DNA from: Tenrec ecaudatus
Taxonomy: Eukaryota > Chordata > Mammalia > Afrosoricida > Tenrecidae
Direction of reading: 5' to 3'
DNA: 64,000 nt
Assembly (NCBI RefSeq): GCF_050624435.1
Contig: NC_134534.1
Coordinates: forward strand, 63,945,501-64,009,500
Position numbers and translations under genes: made by a program
Shown here: positions 11,346 to 22,365 of the stretch, one piece after another
Layout: each line of letters opens with the position of its first letter
Position numbering within the stretch: position 1 is the first letter of the stretch
The notes under the pieces: generated by a model
Seen by the model: the letters and a program-made list of their open reading frames with translations, nothing else
The model's database searches: none
Told to the model about the DNA's origin: nothing

Positions 11346-12345
11346 GAAAGAAAAGCTTGTAGTTAGTTCAAGGACAAAAATAAATTATTAAAGATTAAAT
11401 AAACTAATAAATTATAAGCTGGGATTCCAGCCAAGTTTTTTTTGACTCTAAGTCCAGTAAGTTTTCTGAATATGTTTTGCTGGATCAGGAATAACTGGAA
11501 AATAGCTGAGATCACCAGCTCTTCTTAAGAGCCAGAAACAGAGATTATTTTGATAAGCTTCAGATAAGTATGAGAACCTTGCTTACTAAGTCATTCCAAA
11601 CCATCTTTAAAACTCTGTACATTTCTAGTCTTAAATCCCTGTTATCGGGAAACACCATTTTTCCACTGGGCCTTTTGCTTTCTATCAGATCCTTGCAATA
11701 GCAGGACCATAGTTTAGTAATTTCCCCCAGATAACATTATTAGTCAAAAGACAACCCTCTATTAGATAAATAATTTCTACCAGTTTTCAAAAAACATAAA
11801 GTTCTGAATTTCTGGGAAGTTTTGCGAGAGGGAAAGTCTAAAATCTCAACATAAGATTAATTCTGCTGTGTTTCTTATTTCTTTCTGTTTAGATTAGAAA
11901 TAACATTTTAAAGATAAATATTTACAATTTGCGAGGAAAAATGAGCCAACTTTACCAAGTGGTGTTAACGAAAAGTAAAATTTTTGTCTCAGTTGTTTTA
12001 AAGGGTGGACGATCATTATATTTGACAGATTCTATAAGAGGAATGATATCACGTTAAATAAATCAAACATAATGAGTCAGGCAACTACATCTCCCTTAAA
12101 ATATTGAAAGTAAGATATTGACATAATTTTGTTCACTACAGTTACTTAGATAAACCAAATTAATCAACTTGTGGGTTTGATTTATTGTTCATGTTTTATC
12201 TGTTGATTCATTAAAAAGTCCATTGACTATGGGGTGACACATGATTGATCAGTAATGTTTCCATATTTCCAACAAATAAACATTTACATGTGAATAACTA
12301 GATATTACAGTTGTTCAGAAAATCCCAATGATATATTGCTGGTAG
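11346..12345. other. No recognisable feature
   Basis: A/T-rich DNA with no long frame and no repeat I can name. Confidence 0.45.
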
Positions 12346-12516
12346 TTGCCATCATTTCCATTCCAACTCAAGGCAAACCCATGCATTATAGTATCGGATT
12401 ATTCCAAAGGGTTTTCTCAGTTGTAATCTTAACTGAAGAAGATTGCCAGACCTGTCTTCTACAGTACCAATGAGTGGATTTGAGCTGACAAAGTTCAGGG
12501 TAATCAGTTGAGCACA
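12346..12516 (-). mobile_element. AfroSINE, strongly diverged
   Basis: Reversed: 'gttgccatcatttccattcc', 'aactcaaggcaaaccc', 'aagattgccagacc', 'tgagtggatttgagctgac'. Middle and head are heavily mutated. Confidence 0.6.
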
Positions 12517-13324
12517 AATTATTTGTACCATATAGAGACCTTTAATGTACTATAGGAAAAGAGAATGACATGTAATTGGCTTAAACTGATGTTTTACTAA
12601 TGTAGATACATAAATGGTATCATAATTGAATTATTTGAGCATAAAATTTGGACTATAGAAAATCATTTAATATCTTAAAAATTATCTTTCTTTTCTATTT
12701 CTTTACCCTTTGAATGTCTCCTGAAATAGCACTATGAAAATGATTGAAAGAAGGAAGGATGTACTTCTTCCTATCCCATGCCAACCAAATAAAATCAGGG
12801 ATTCTTCTACATCTGAGAAATATTCTTCTGCAATGTATGACTTAGTAAAGTGCTTACGATGAAAATCACATTTGTCTAGATTGAGGAAATTATATTTCAT
12901 TCACTTGAAGGTAGAGTGATAATTAAACTCTAATTTTGAAATATTCACCTAAAAGAGTGAACATAGTACAGCTAACCCAATCAATGAGTAATAGAAGTTA
13001 ATTAACATTGAGCTTGGTATTAATGTGTTTTGTCATTGTGAGTCTTTGTTAAGATTATCTTCTATTTGGTGATGAGAATAAGTAAAATAAAATTAATATT
13101 GCCTTCCAAAGGTGAAAAGTTAATAGATGGTTGTTGCAGAAAATTTCACAAAGCCCTGGGAATAAGAAATGTTCTCTAAGAGCATACAAAAGATGCTATA
13201 GCTAGAAAGTATAGATAACAAGAATCCAGAATTCCAGGTGAATGAGTGAAGTTTCAAGGAATGAGAAATTTGGGGACATGGGTGGGAGTAGGGAGAGGCT
13301 TAGAAACCAGAAGACTGAGCCTGT
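12517..13324. other. No recognisable feature
   Basis: A/T-rich. The 65-codon minus-strand frame (12703-12900) shows no motif. Confidence 0.45.
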
Positions 13325-13512
13325 CGTGGTCCCATAGCAACTCTAAAGGACATGGTAGAACTGCCTCACTGGGTTTCCAAGGTGATACACCTTTACTAAA
13401 TCAAACTATGACGTCTTTCTCCACAGAGTGACTGCTCGATTTAAATCGCTACCTTTTCAGTTAGCTCCTAGAGTGCTTACCTGAGTGCTTAACCATGGTG
13501 CCACCAGATCCT
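13325..13512 (-). mobile_element. AfroSINE
   Basis: Reversed: 'cccatagcaactctaaagga', 'ggtagaactgcctcactggg', and head complement 'gagtgcttaaccatggtgcc' then 'accagatcc'. Confidence 0.8.
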
Positions 13513-13690
13513 GTGAATAGTTTAATATTCTAAAAGTCTGGCTCTTTTAACTGATCTTGCACATTGTTGAAAATAGACAAGGAGTTCAAGAGGGGAGATA
13601 CATGATTTGTTATTTTACCTACTTATCATAAAACAGATTAGTGATAAACATGGAAATCCTTGACCATAGTTTATAAAAGTAGTACATACA

Positions 13691-13884
13691 GACCAAACTC
13701 ACTGCTGTACAGCCAATTCTGATTCAAAGCAACCCTACAGGACAGGGTGGAACTGCTCAAGTGGGTTTCTCATCTTGTGTTTTCATTAGTAGACAGCCTC
13801 ATCTTTCTCCTGAAGAGAAGCTGGTGGTTTTGAACTGATAGTCTTATGATTTAAAATCCGACAAGTAACCAAGAAAAGCTCTTG
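13691..13884 (-). mobile_element. AfroSINE
   Basis: Reversed: 'accaaactcactgctgtaca', 'acaggacagggtggaactgc', 'agctggtggttttgaactga'. Head degraded. Lies 27 bp from the next, oppositely oriented SINE. Confidence 0.8.
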
Positions 13885-14032
13885 GATTAGCCTCCTTGGA
13901 AGTTTTGTAAAAGGAGCACTGGTGGTTGGTGACTAAGCACTCAGCTGTTAACTACAAGGTCAGCTGTTCAAATATACAAGATGCTTTATGGGAGAAAGGT
14001 GTGGAGTCTGTTTCCATAAAAGTTACAGCCTT

Positions 14033-14534
14033 CCTCTAGTTCCTAAATGTTTCCTCCCCGCCAATATCATGATCCCATTTTTACCTTGCAAATCTGGCTG
14101 GACCAGAGGATGTACACTGGTATAGATAGGAACTGGAAACACAGGGAATCCAGGTCAGATGATCCCTTCAGCACCAGTGGTGAGAGTGGCGATACCAGGA
14201 GGGAGGAAGGAGGGTGGTGTGGACAGCGGGAACCAATTACAAGGATCTACATATACCTCCCCCCTGGGGGATGGCCAACAGAAAAGTGGGTGAGGGGAGT
14301 CAGTAAAATATGACAAAATAATAATAACTTATAAATTATCAAGGACTCATGAGGGAGGGGGTAGAGGTGAGAGAGGGGGGAAAATGAAGAGCTGATACCA
14401 AAGGCTCAAGCAGAAAGCAAATGTTTTGAGGATGATGATGGCAACAAATGTATAAATGTGCTTGACACAATGGATGGATAGATGGATGGATTGTGAGAAC
14501 AGTTGTATGAGCCCCCAATAAAATGATTTTTTTT
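14033..14534 (+). mobile_element. L1 3' UTR insertion (0.5 kb) inside the AfroSINE
   Basis: 5'-truncated L1 of the window's main family, from 'cctctagttcctaaatgttt' to 'gagcccccaataaaatgatt' plus a T-rich end. It is flanked by 'aagttacagcctt' at 14020-14032 and 14535-14547, a 13-bp perfect target duplication. It carries an AATAAA signal and the G-rich polypurine tract near 14350-14385. Confidence 0.9.
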
Positions 14535-14577
14535 AAGTTACAGCCTTGACAATCCAGTGGGCCAATTATAATGTGTC

Positions 14578-15079
14578 TGTTGTAGTCTGAGCCTTTTAGA
14601 GAAACAAAACCAGGTACACTCATAGATATATAAGACATAACTTTATATTAAGAAGACATTTAGATCAAGGAAGTTGCCCGGAGCAATCTAACTGAACTCC
14701 ATGGGTCACATGATTGCTGGAGTGTGTGCAGGTGTGTGCAGCTACCGGCTGATGAAGCAAGAAGGTGAAGTTGAATTTTGGAAAATCCTAGGCCACTAGG
14801 TGCCGAGCCTCAAGGATCCGAGGCTGGTAGGCATGTGGCAGGGTGCCGCAGCTCCGAGGGTCAGCAGGCCACAATGCCACCAATTCCAGAGCCAGATGAA
14901 AAGTCCAAGCAAGCAGGACATCAAAAGAGGCCAAGAGAGCGAGGCCAATCCTCAGTGTCTCTCTCCTGAAAAGAACACCCCTCCTCCTCCAAGGAGGCAT
15001 CAGCAGGCCTGTTTGATCGGTTAGACTCCACCCCTACCTGCACACAGGTGCAAGAGGTTGGCACAAACCCTAGCTTACA
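14578..15079 (-). mobile_element. Solo LTR, second family, inside the AfroSINE
   Basis: About 502 bp. On the + strand it reads 'tgttgtagtctgagcc', then 'agagaaacaaaacc', ending '...ctagcttaca', which is the reverse of an ERVL-style terminus. The flanks 'gtgtc' (14573-14577) and 'atatc' (15080-15084) are a decayed 5-bp duplication (3 of 5). A related fragment lies near 57462. Short frames at 14778-15106 are inside this LTR and are not genes. Confidence 0.7.
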
Positions 15080-15140
15080 ATATCTTACAGGGCCTCCATG
15101 AGTCAAATCAACTAAATGACAAGGTTTTTGTTGTTGGTGG

Positions 15141-15685
15141 TAAGCTTTTCAATGCTACTCAGAACCAGGAAATTACCATGGCTTCTTTTTCTGTTTCTTT
15201 TCTCTTGGAATTTGGCTTTCGGTCAGAGTTAAGGGCAATGTTAGGTGTAAATCATACGAGTGATTGGTCCAACTAAAATATTGTTGTTGAACTGGGTCTT
15301 AGACTAGAACTTCACATATATCGGCTGTTCCCAGGCAGAGTAGCAAAAAATAACATCTGTTCAAAAAAGCACTGTTTATCTTACCCTATCTCTTAATACT
15401 GTGCTTAAAAACGATTATGATGATACTTGGGAAAAGGTGTGGCTTTTCTGTTTTGAAGTCACAGTAAAGACTTTTTACATTTAAATTATACAGCAAATGA
15501 CTGGAGGGTGACAATACTACACCTTCAGTTGCTGAGTTTGCGCAGGTTGTAGAGTTTTAGGAGGAGTAGATGGAAGTTGCTGTTCCATCCTTTTTCCCCG
15601 TCTCAGTCTTTCCTGAACTATGTCCCATCTTCCTTTCCATTTCATGGCTAGCTCCTGCCTTGTTTCCATTACTTTTCCATAATTA
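15141..15685. other. No recognisable feature
   Basis: No repeat I can name. The 69-codon minus-strand frame at 15517-15726 runs into the adjacent MITE and has no motif. Confidence 0.4.
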
Positions 15686-15797
15686 CCGTATACACTCGAG
15701 TAGAAGCCGACCCGAGGAGCTGCCAAGCACCTAAGTTGACCACAAAAATGGTATTAAAATGTGCTGAGAAACTTGGCTTATACTCAAGTATATATGG
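15686..15797. mobile_element. 112-bp palindromic MITE with TA target duplication
   Basis: The left end 'ccgtatacactcgagtagaa' and the right end 'ttgagtatatatgg' form terminal inverted repeats of about 24 bp: CCGTATAYACTYGAGTAKAAGCC against the complement of the right end. TA dinucleotides flank both ends (15684-15685 and 15798-15799). The centre is A/T-rich. TA flanks suggest a Tc1/mariner-type non-autonomous element. I have no family name for it. Confidence 0.75.
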
Positions 15798-15964
15798 TAG
15801 ATTCCTTAAGTAAAATTTATCTTCCAGTTCTACCTTTGGGCCTATATCTTCTTCATGCTGGAGAATTATGTAAGTCAGGAGTCTCACATTTCTTTCCCAA
15901 TGGCTTCTGAAAATAAATCTTTTTGACCATAATGCTGAGTAATACTTACCAACTCTCTCCTTGG

Positions 15965-17825
15965 TGCTCTGGATTCTAGATATCTTCTCTGTACTTTTTG
16001 ATGCTTCCTTCATCATTCAATATTTACCCATGTAACCTTTGAACCCTTTTTAATTTCAAATCTAGCTTTCCTACCCCCCTTGTTCTTTCACCTTGAGGTA
16101 TACAGAACCTGGTTTTCCTTTTGAAATTTCTAATTTGGAAATTTGGACATTTCATTATAATACATTGATTTCTTAAGCTTCCTTTTGAGATTTTTCAGAT
16201 TTTTTGATTCATCATTTCTTCCATTTTCTTTAGCTACTGAACATTTCAGAACAAGTTTGACTTTAGTCCTCTTTAATTCTTGTACTTTTTAATGACATTT
16301 TTGCTTTCTTCATTCATGATGTTCTTTGGTCATTAGTGCTTGATTAATCAAATCTGTTCTTGAGATGGTCTCTAAATTGAGTTGGGATGCATTCAAAACC
16401 ATCTTTTGGCTCTCCTAGAGTTTTGAAATTTTTTTGTAGCCATAACTAGAAATTGCATGTAAGAGAAATTTATGACCTTTTCCACAGCCAGCCTCCATGG
16501 TCATGCTTTGGATGATGAGAATAGGCTTCTTTATCGTCTCTTTCCACAGATACAGTCAATTTTATTCTTGTGCATTCAATCTAGTGAGCTCCACATGTGT
16601 CATCAACATTTGTGTTGCTGGGGGCGGGGGGAGACGTTATTTGTAAAGCAGTTTTCATTTGTCTTGCAAAGTGCTATCCTGTGATTTCCAAGTGAATTTC
16701 TATCACTAAGCCCGTATTTTCTAACTTCTGATTCTTCCTCTTTGTTTTCGACATTAGCATATCAATCATATTAGATCAATTTCAAACTGAAGACGCTGAT
16801 AGAATTCTTCAGTTTCTTCATTGCTTGTAGTAGTTAGCTTTAGTAAATTTGGGTAATAGTTGTATTCACCGTTCTTCAATGTAGGTGATAGGTAGATAGA
16901 GATAAAGGGAGAGTTGTCTCCACTAAACACCTACGCTAAATGAAAATTAAATCTCCATGCCACAAGAAAGGGGTTGGGAAAGAACTCAGACACACACTAA
17001 GACACCTAAGGGAAAATCCAGCACTGTGCATGTGCAGACCTTGGCCACCTGGTCCCAGGTGGAAGCCAATCTGGACACACCCACATTAGGCACCAGCAAT
17101 ATTACCTCACACAGGTGTGCCTATACTCAGCTAATAAGGACAGCCAGTACTCTCAACCAAACTCCATCTTCAAGTGGGGATAGGAAGGATCAATATCAGA
17201 CGAGGGCAGGCCAGCCCCTCTTGCTGGGGAGCTCTCTTGCAGGGGTGAGGGAGTTGGAGAAGGAGGTGGGGGTTGAGATTCCTCCAGCATGTGGGCATGC
17301 ACGCGCCCCGTGTACCCTCTTGGGGTCTCATGCTCTTCTTGGATTCCCTGCTCTTGGGGCTTCTGCACACTTGGTTTCCCGTGACGTTGTTTGCTCTCCT
17401 GGAGGGGCCAGCTTCAATAGCCAGCTCTTGCACGGTCCCCGCATGGCTTGCGTACTATTCAGAGACAGTGTACCTTTTGAGTCACTAGTACTTGACACTT
17501 CCACTTTCTCTCAAAAATTACAAAAGTGCTTCTGCCGCTAGTGAATTCTTTCAGCATGGAGAAGCAGGAACGGAGTTAAATCACCCAGGACTAAACATAG
17601 GCATACAGATATTATCCTATCACAGACAGTCTTGTATTTCAAGAGAGATTTTGAAAAGTTCCTTTTCATGATGGTTTCGATGGCTTTCTGCTTCAGTGTC
17701 CTGCCTGGCCTACTAAGTCGTGTGGTTGTCTTGATTCGAAATGGCCAATCCTAGTCCACTATTCATGGCCCTAATGCCTAGAATATCAATCGCCCTTCAT
17801 GTGTTGCATTTTGTTTTTGACAAAT
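15965..17825 (-). mobile_element. RTE LINE, endonuclease/ORF2 5' part, interrupted
   Basis: Minus-strand RTE in two parts, 15965-16887 and 17596-17825. Landmarks in order: 'tttttgatgcttccttcatc', 'cttgagatggtctctaaatt', 'atcgtctctttccacagata', 'atcaatttcaaactgaagac'; then, after the insertion, 'agatattatcctatcacaga' and 'aatggccaatcctagtccac'. The order is that of the RTE endonuclease region. The frame is broken by many stops. Confidence 0.8.
16888..17595. other. Unidentified ~0.7-kb insertion in the RTE
   Basis: Interrupts the RTE where 'gtaggcgta' is expected. The flanks 'gtaggtgataggtagata' (left) and 'ataggcatacagata' (right) look like mutated copies of one site. It is more G/C-rich than its surroundings and contains a 194-codon + strand frame (16957-17541) without recognisable domains, overlapped by minus-strand frames of 71 and 87 codons. 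The lack of similarity between frames, and the open frames on both strands, fit G/C-rich non-coding DNA better than a gene. It could be an LTR or another non-coding element. Confidence 0.5.
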
Positions 17826-18684
17826 TACAAATGTCCTGGAATGGTGATCTGGACATTCCACGTGTGGGTTATTAGTAGATGGTTTCAGTACATCTCCTCG
17901 TTTTGAACCGTGCCCACCATCAGCAAACAAAGAGTCAGGAAGTGGTGTTCCACGTACTATCAAAGTCAAGTCTGCTTTGCGGACGCAGTTTTTCTCCAAC
18001 GCATTTCGAGTGCCTTCTCACCCAAGGGGCACCTCCTTCAGCATTCTCTCAGACAGTTTTCGGATACTGTTTATAAGGCTTTGAGCAGCTTTTTAGTATT
18101 TCAGAAGCAGACGGCTCTTCCTTCTGTCTAGTCTGTCCATAGTCCCTGTAGGAATCCAAGTAACGTCTACGAGGGAAAGGGAAGTTGAGAGTGTTAGTCT
18201 CAAAAGGTACCCACTATCTCTGAAAAGCATGCAGGCCGCGCCAGGACTGGAACTGGATCATCATAGGGGACCCTCCTGGTGTAGAGAATGCCGGCGGCTC
18301 TGCTCCCAGCATCACATCAGAGTAACATGCAGGCTGCACATACCGGGGTCTTGAAGACCCATTTGTCTTTAACAAAAAGGAAAGTAGGGCTGATAGTGAG
18401 GTTGGGCTGTCCTACTGAGACCAGACCAGTCTTGTGGACTCTAGAAATAGTGTGCCAGCTTAAGGGAGCACTATTAATAATGGTTTAAATTGAAACTATA
18501 CAAAGTCCCTTCAAGATCTAATGTCATCTTCTAGATAAAGGAATATGGTCTGCTCTAAGATCTATAAGGAATCCATGTAAAGTTTTGAATTCACATGTAA
18601 TTTAACCTGTATTTCCAGAAGTGACAGTGTGTTTATTTTAGTAAATAGGGCTATCTAAGGATTTTTTTAAAATTCAAATGTTAC
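17826..18684. other. Mostly unassigned; weak RTE 5'-region similarity
   Basis: 17900-18235 has blocks such as 'ccttctgtctagtctgtcca' that vaguely resemble the reverse of the RTE 5' region. Evidence is weak. The short frames at 17778-18488 show no motif. Confidence 0.3.
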
Positions 18685-18860
18685 TCAAACCTCGCTGCTT
18701 TTGAGTCAATTCTAACTCATCCTGACCCTGTAAGAGACAGCAGAACTGCTTCTGTGGTTTTCCAAGGCTGTCACCAAAAGCCTCGTTTTACTCCCTTGGA
18801 GTAGCTGGCTATTTCGGACTTCAGACCTATAGTTGACAATCGAAAGAGACCAGGGCTCCT
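18685..18860 (-). mobile_element. AfroSINE
   Basis: Reversed: 'cttttgagtcaattctaact', 'ggttttccaaggctgtcacc', and head end 'gaccagggctcct'. Confidence 0.8.
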
Positions 18861-18925
18861 TTTAAATACAACTCCGAAGTAAGTTTTTATTTATTTAACA
18901 AGTTTTTGCATAGAACTTAGTATAG

Positions 18926-19166
18926 GCCAGGCATTGTTACAAGCACTTAATTATTTTTGTGAACTGAAAGTAAATAGGAGATTTCAAAATTTCCCTTAAA
19001 AAATCCCATTACTGTTTCATGCTATTTTCTCAAACTTTCGGAAACTCCCTTCTGTTGCCATCCTTATTTTGTGAATAATGAATCTGAGCAGGGAGATATG
19101 TTAAACCCGCAACTCAACAAAGGGCCAAGCCGCCCAGCTGAGATGCACACTCAGGCTGTTTCTCTA
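18926..19166 (-). mobile_element. MIR SINE
   Basis: Reads as a reversed ancient MIR: 'ggccaggcattgttacaagc', a degraded core, 'gtgaataatgaatctgagca' (compare 'acagatgaggaaactgagg') and 'ccaagccgcccagctgagat'. Confidence 0.65.
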
Positions 19167-19261
19167 GAACTTCCAATAGCAAAGAGGGATTAGAGATCAC
19201 TTCGCGGTATAGATTTTCTCATGAAACTAGTAAAATTTGCTAGTAAAAATAGAAAACCTGT

Positions 19262-20842
19262 TTTTTAGTCATTTTACTGAGAGCTCTTTCAGCTCATAAC
19301 ATTTCATACATCAATTGTATCAAGCGTATTTGTACATACGTTGCCATCATTTTCTAAGCATTTGCTTTCTATTTGAACCCTTGGTATCAGTTCCTCTTGT
19401 GTTCCTCCCCCCTCTCCCACCCTCATGACCCCTTGATGAATTATAAATCATTATTATTTTCATATCTTACACTGACCACTGTCTCCTTTGCCCCACGTTT
19501 CTGTTATTCATCCCCTTGGGTGGTGGTGGTGGTGGTGGTGTGTGTGTGTATGTGGGGGGGAGGGGGGTATGTGTCAATCATCGCAATTGGTTCCCTCTTC
19601 CTCCCTACTTCCTGCCCCCCCTTCCCCTATTTTACTGGTCTCACTACTCCCATTTCTGTTCCTGAGGGGTTTTTCTGACCTGGATCCCATGTTTCATGAG
19701 CTCTTATCTGTACAGTGTACATGCTCCGGTCTAGCCAGAACTGAAAGGCAGGTCTGAGGTCATGAATGTGGTGGGTGAGGACATCCCAAAGAACCAAAGG
19801 AATATTGTGTTTCATCGGTGGTGTACTGCGCCCTGGTTTGCTCATTGCTTCTATGCAACCCTCTGTGAGGGGATGTCCTGTTGTCTGCAGATGGGTTTGG
19901 GGTCTCTGCTCTGGCCCGCCTCATTCTCCACAGTAGGTATTTTTCCCCGAGGTTTTTTTTTTTACTTTCTCTCTCTTTTTATTCAATCTTATGTTTTCTT
20001 TTTGTTTTGAGTCTCATATTGTCATTTTGCCTACCTATATATGGTAGGCATGGGAAGCAAACCTGAGGAGAAAGCAATGGGACTGATGATTCTGGAGGGA
20101 GTTAGGGGGAGGAGAAGGCATGGAAAAGGAGCTGTGAGCAAGCAACAACATAGACAGGGGAACAACTAGGTAATCAAAATCTACAAAGAGGAGGATGTAG
20201 AGATCCTGGGGGTGTTGGAGCACCAGCAATCTAGCTGAGAGGAATTACTAAGAGGCAGAGAAAGACCAGCATGACAGTGGGGCAGGAGGAAGGTAAATGG
20301 AGACAGAGGAAAGATCTAAGAAGCAAGTCTCTGGATAGAGTGATAAACGCAGATGTGCACTTATGTAAATTTATTAATTTGTAAAAATAGAGGTATTGGT
20401 GTATGTATATATACTTATATGGCAATACATTGAGGAAATGGACAGACTTTTGGCCTCTGCCCAAGACCTCCCTCAATGCAAGGACACTTTGTTCTAAGAA
20501 CCTGGCATTCCATGACACTCACTTTCCTGACATGATCACTGAAGACACAATGGATGCATAAGTAAATATGGTGAAGAAAGCTGATGGTGCCCAGCTATCA
20601 AAAGATATAATGTCTGGGGTCTTAAAGCCTTGTAGTTAAACAAACTGGCATGTAGCAGAGAAGCAACAAACCCACATGGAAGAAGCACACTAGCTGTGTG
20701 TTCATGAGGTATTTACAGAATCAGATAATAGGCACCAGAAGAATCCACCCCCCCAAAAAAATAATAAGCATATTGTGTATGAGGGGGATTGAAGCAGAGA
20801 TTCAAAACCCAACTGTAGACACTAGGACATCCCCTCACAATT
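19262..20842. mobile_element. L1 3' UTR with 5' inversion (twin-primed), copy 1
   Basis: 19262 to about 19940 is the 3' part in minus orientation ('cagctcataacatttcatac' to 'ggggatgtcctgttgtctgc'). 20050-20842 is the upstream part in plus orientation ('ctgggggtgttggagc' to 'ggacatcccctcacaatttg'). Both halves reach the same element position (the 'catcccctcaca' block), with the inverted half distal. That is the layout expected from twin priming during L1 insertion. The junction stretch 19940-20050 is T-rich and of unclear origin. The many short frames here are incidental. Confidence 0.75.
19508..19570 (+). repeat. (TGG)n/(TG)n and G-rich tract in L1
   Basis: Eight or so TGG units followed by a short TG run and two G runs of 6-8. 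Lies inside the twin-primed L1, at the place where other copies carry a C/G-rich simple tract. Confidence 0.85.
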
Positions 20843-21762
20843 TGCAGTCTTTTAAAGACTCTCTGTGGAGTCCAAAACTGGTAAGCTTATTTTTGGCTTG
20901 GACTTTGGTTTTCAGCCCTTGGCTTTTAATGTTTCATTATGTTAAAATCTCAGGCTATATTATGAGGATTAAAGTTCTGCCTGTCTTATTATGTTAATAT
21001 TATGCTAATGGACAGGACCTGATTTCTTTTGGCTTACATTCAATGTTACACAAAGGAGCACAGCCTGTAACTGTAAGAGGTTTTTGTTTTGTTTTTTCTT
21101 TTCTTTTAGCAATAGGCTTGTGGAGTACCATCGTATTCGGCTGTGCAGAAGTTGTTTAAGGGGTACCAGATTAGCAGAATTGGTTTAGGGCCAACTGGGA
21201 CTGAAATCTCTCCCAGCTGCACTCCAGTGTCACTCCCAGCTGTCTCCTGCACATCTCTGCAGGCTGTGTTCCAGGGATCTTCTTATCTATCATCACCCAT
21301 GCTCCTGGCTGGGGAGGGAGAATTCAAAGCCTGGGAATACAGGAGCAGGGTGTACAGCAGAGAGGAGAACTTGGTGGTTAGTCTTGTGGCTAATTCTCAG
21401 AGGCTCTTCTCAAACCTGGCATTATGACCATCATGAGACACTAAACTGGGGAAATTACTGCAAGCACGTGTCTCAGATTTTGGGTGTAGGAAGTGGTGGC
21501 AGACGCTGTCCTGCTGGATCTGGTGAGGGATTATCAGAGCCCTCAGACAGATGTGATGAATTTAGAGCATTTCAGAGACTTCTCCAATCAATCGCTTTGT
21601 ACGCAAAAATTGTGAGAGGAAGTCTGAACCAGACCCTAGTACACTGAATCATTTTTTAGCACCCAGCCTCCCAGTATTGACTCCCTTATCTCTGAATTTT
21701 CTGTTCTAACAACAGGAGCACCCGATGGGTAATTCTATCTGGATGCCATCTTGATTCTGAAA
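20843..21762. other. Unassigned segment between two L1 tails
   Basis: 21080-21110 is a pyrimidine-rich run ending in 'tttag'. 21143-21647 is G/C-richer with two overlapping frames (94 and 87 codons) lacking motifs. Could be an unrecognised LTR. I see no coding evidence. Confidence 0.35.
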
Positions 21763-22246
21763 ATAGAATATCATTTTATTAGGGGCTCATACAACTCTTA
21801 TCACAATCCATCCATCCATCCATTGTATCAAGCACATTTGTACATTTGTTGCTATCATCATTCTCCAAAATTTTTCTTTCTCTTTGAGCCCGTGGTATCA
21901 GCTTCTTTCCCCCCTCTTTCCCCTACCCTCCCTCCCTCACTAACCCTTGATAATTTATAAATTATTTTGTCATGTCTTACATTTTCCGATGTATCCCTTT
22001 ACCCACTTTTCTGTTGTCCACCCCACAGGGAGGAGGTTATATGTAGATCATTGTGATTGATTCTCCCTTCCTCCCCCACCTTCACCTTCCGCTCCTTGTA
22101 TTACTACTCACATTATTGGTCCAGAGGGGTTTATCTGTCCTGGATTCCCTGTGTTATGAGCTCTTATCTGTACCATGTACATTCTCTGGTCTACCCGGAT
22201 TTATGTGGTAGAATTTGGATCATGATGGTAGGGGTGAGGAAGCATT

Positions 22247-22260
22247 AAAGAACTAGAGGA
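22247..22260 (+). repeat. Left target-site duplication of the retrocopy
   Basis: 'aaagaactagagga', identical to 23232-23245. Preceded by 'tt', giving an L1-endonuclease-like TT/AAAG site. The exact boundary with the A tail is ambiguous by a few A residues. Confidence 0.9.
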
Positions 22261-22365
22261 GATCATGCTGCGACTGAGCCTTCCCGTACGGAGCCGCGGA
22301 ACTCAAGGACTCGAGAGATAGTGGGCACTCCGGGCCGCTGTTGTTGCAGGTGGTCAGAGCTCATC

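Larger units (their letters stand above)
13911..15140 (+). mobile_element. AfroSINE split by two later insertions
   Basis: One SINE in three pieces. The head and middle lie at 13911-14032 ('aaggagcactggtggttgg' to 'gttacagcctt'), the centre at 14548-14577 ('gacaatccagtgggccaatt' onward), and the RTE-like tail at 15085-15140 ('ttacagggcctccatgagtc'). Removing the L1 (14033-14534) with one 13-bp duplication, and the LTR (14578-15079) with its 5-bp duplication, rejoins the pieces in the normal SINE order. This supports both insertion calls. Confidence 0.85.

Noticed and set aside
14778..15106. Cluster of overlapping 60-74-codon frames
   Set aside because: They fall in all orientations within a G/C-richer LTR; no motif, no homology recalled.
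21080..21115. Pyrimidine tract followed by 'ttttag' resembling a splice acceptor
   Set aside because: No plausible coding exon or conserved frame follows, and no donor or partner exon is visible.
21808..21825. (CCAT)n as an independent microsatellite
   Set aside because: It is part of the L1 3' UTR and recurs at the same place in other copies (reverse complement near 14472 and 36440).
22321..22365. Upstream in-frame extension of the MRPS17 frame from a GTG
   Set aside because: No ATG; mammalian MRPS17 begins at the downstream ATG, where homology starts. The extension is 5' UTR.
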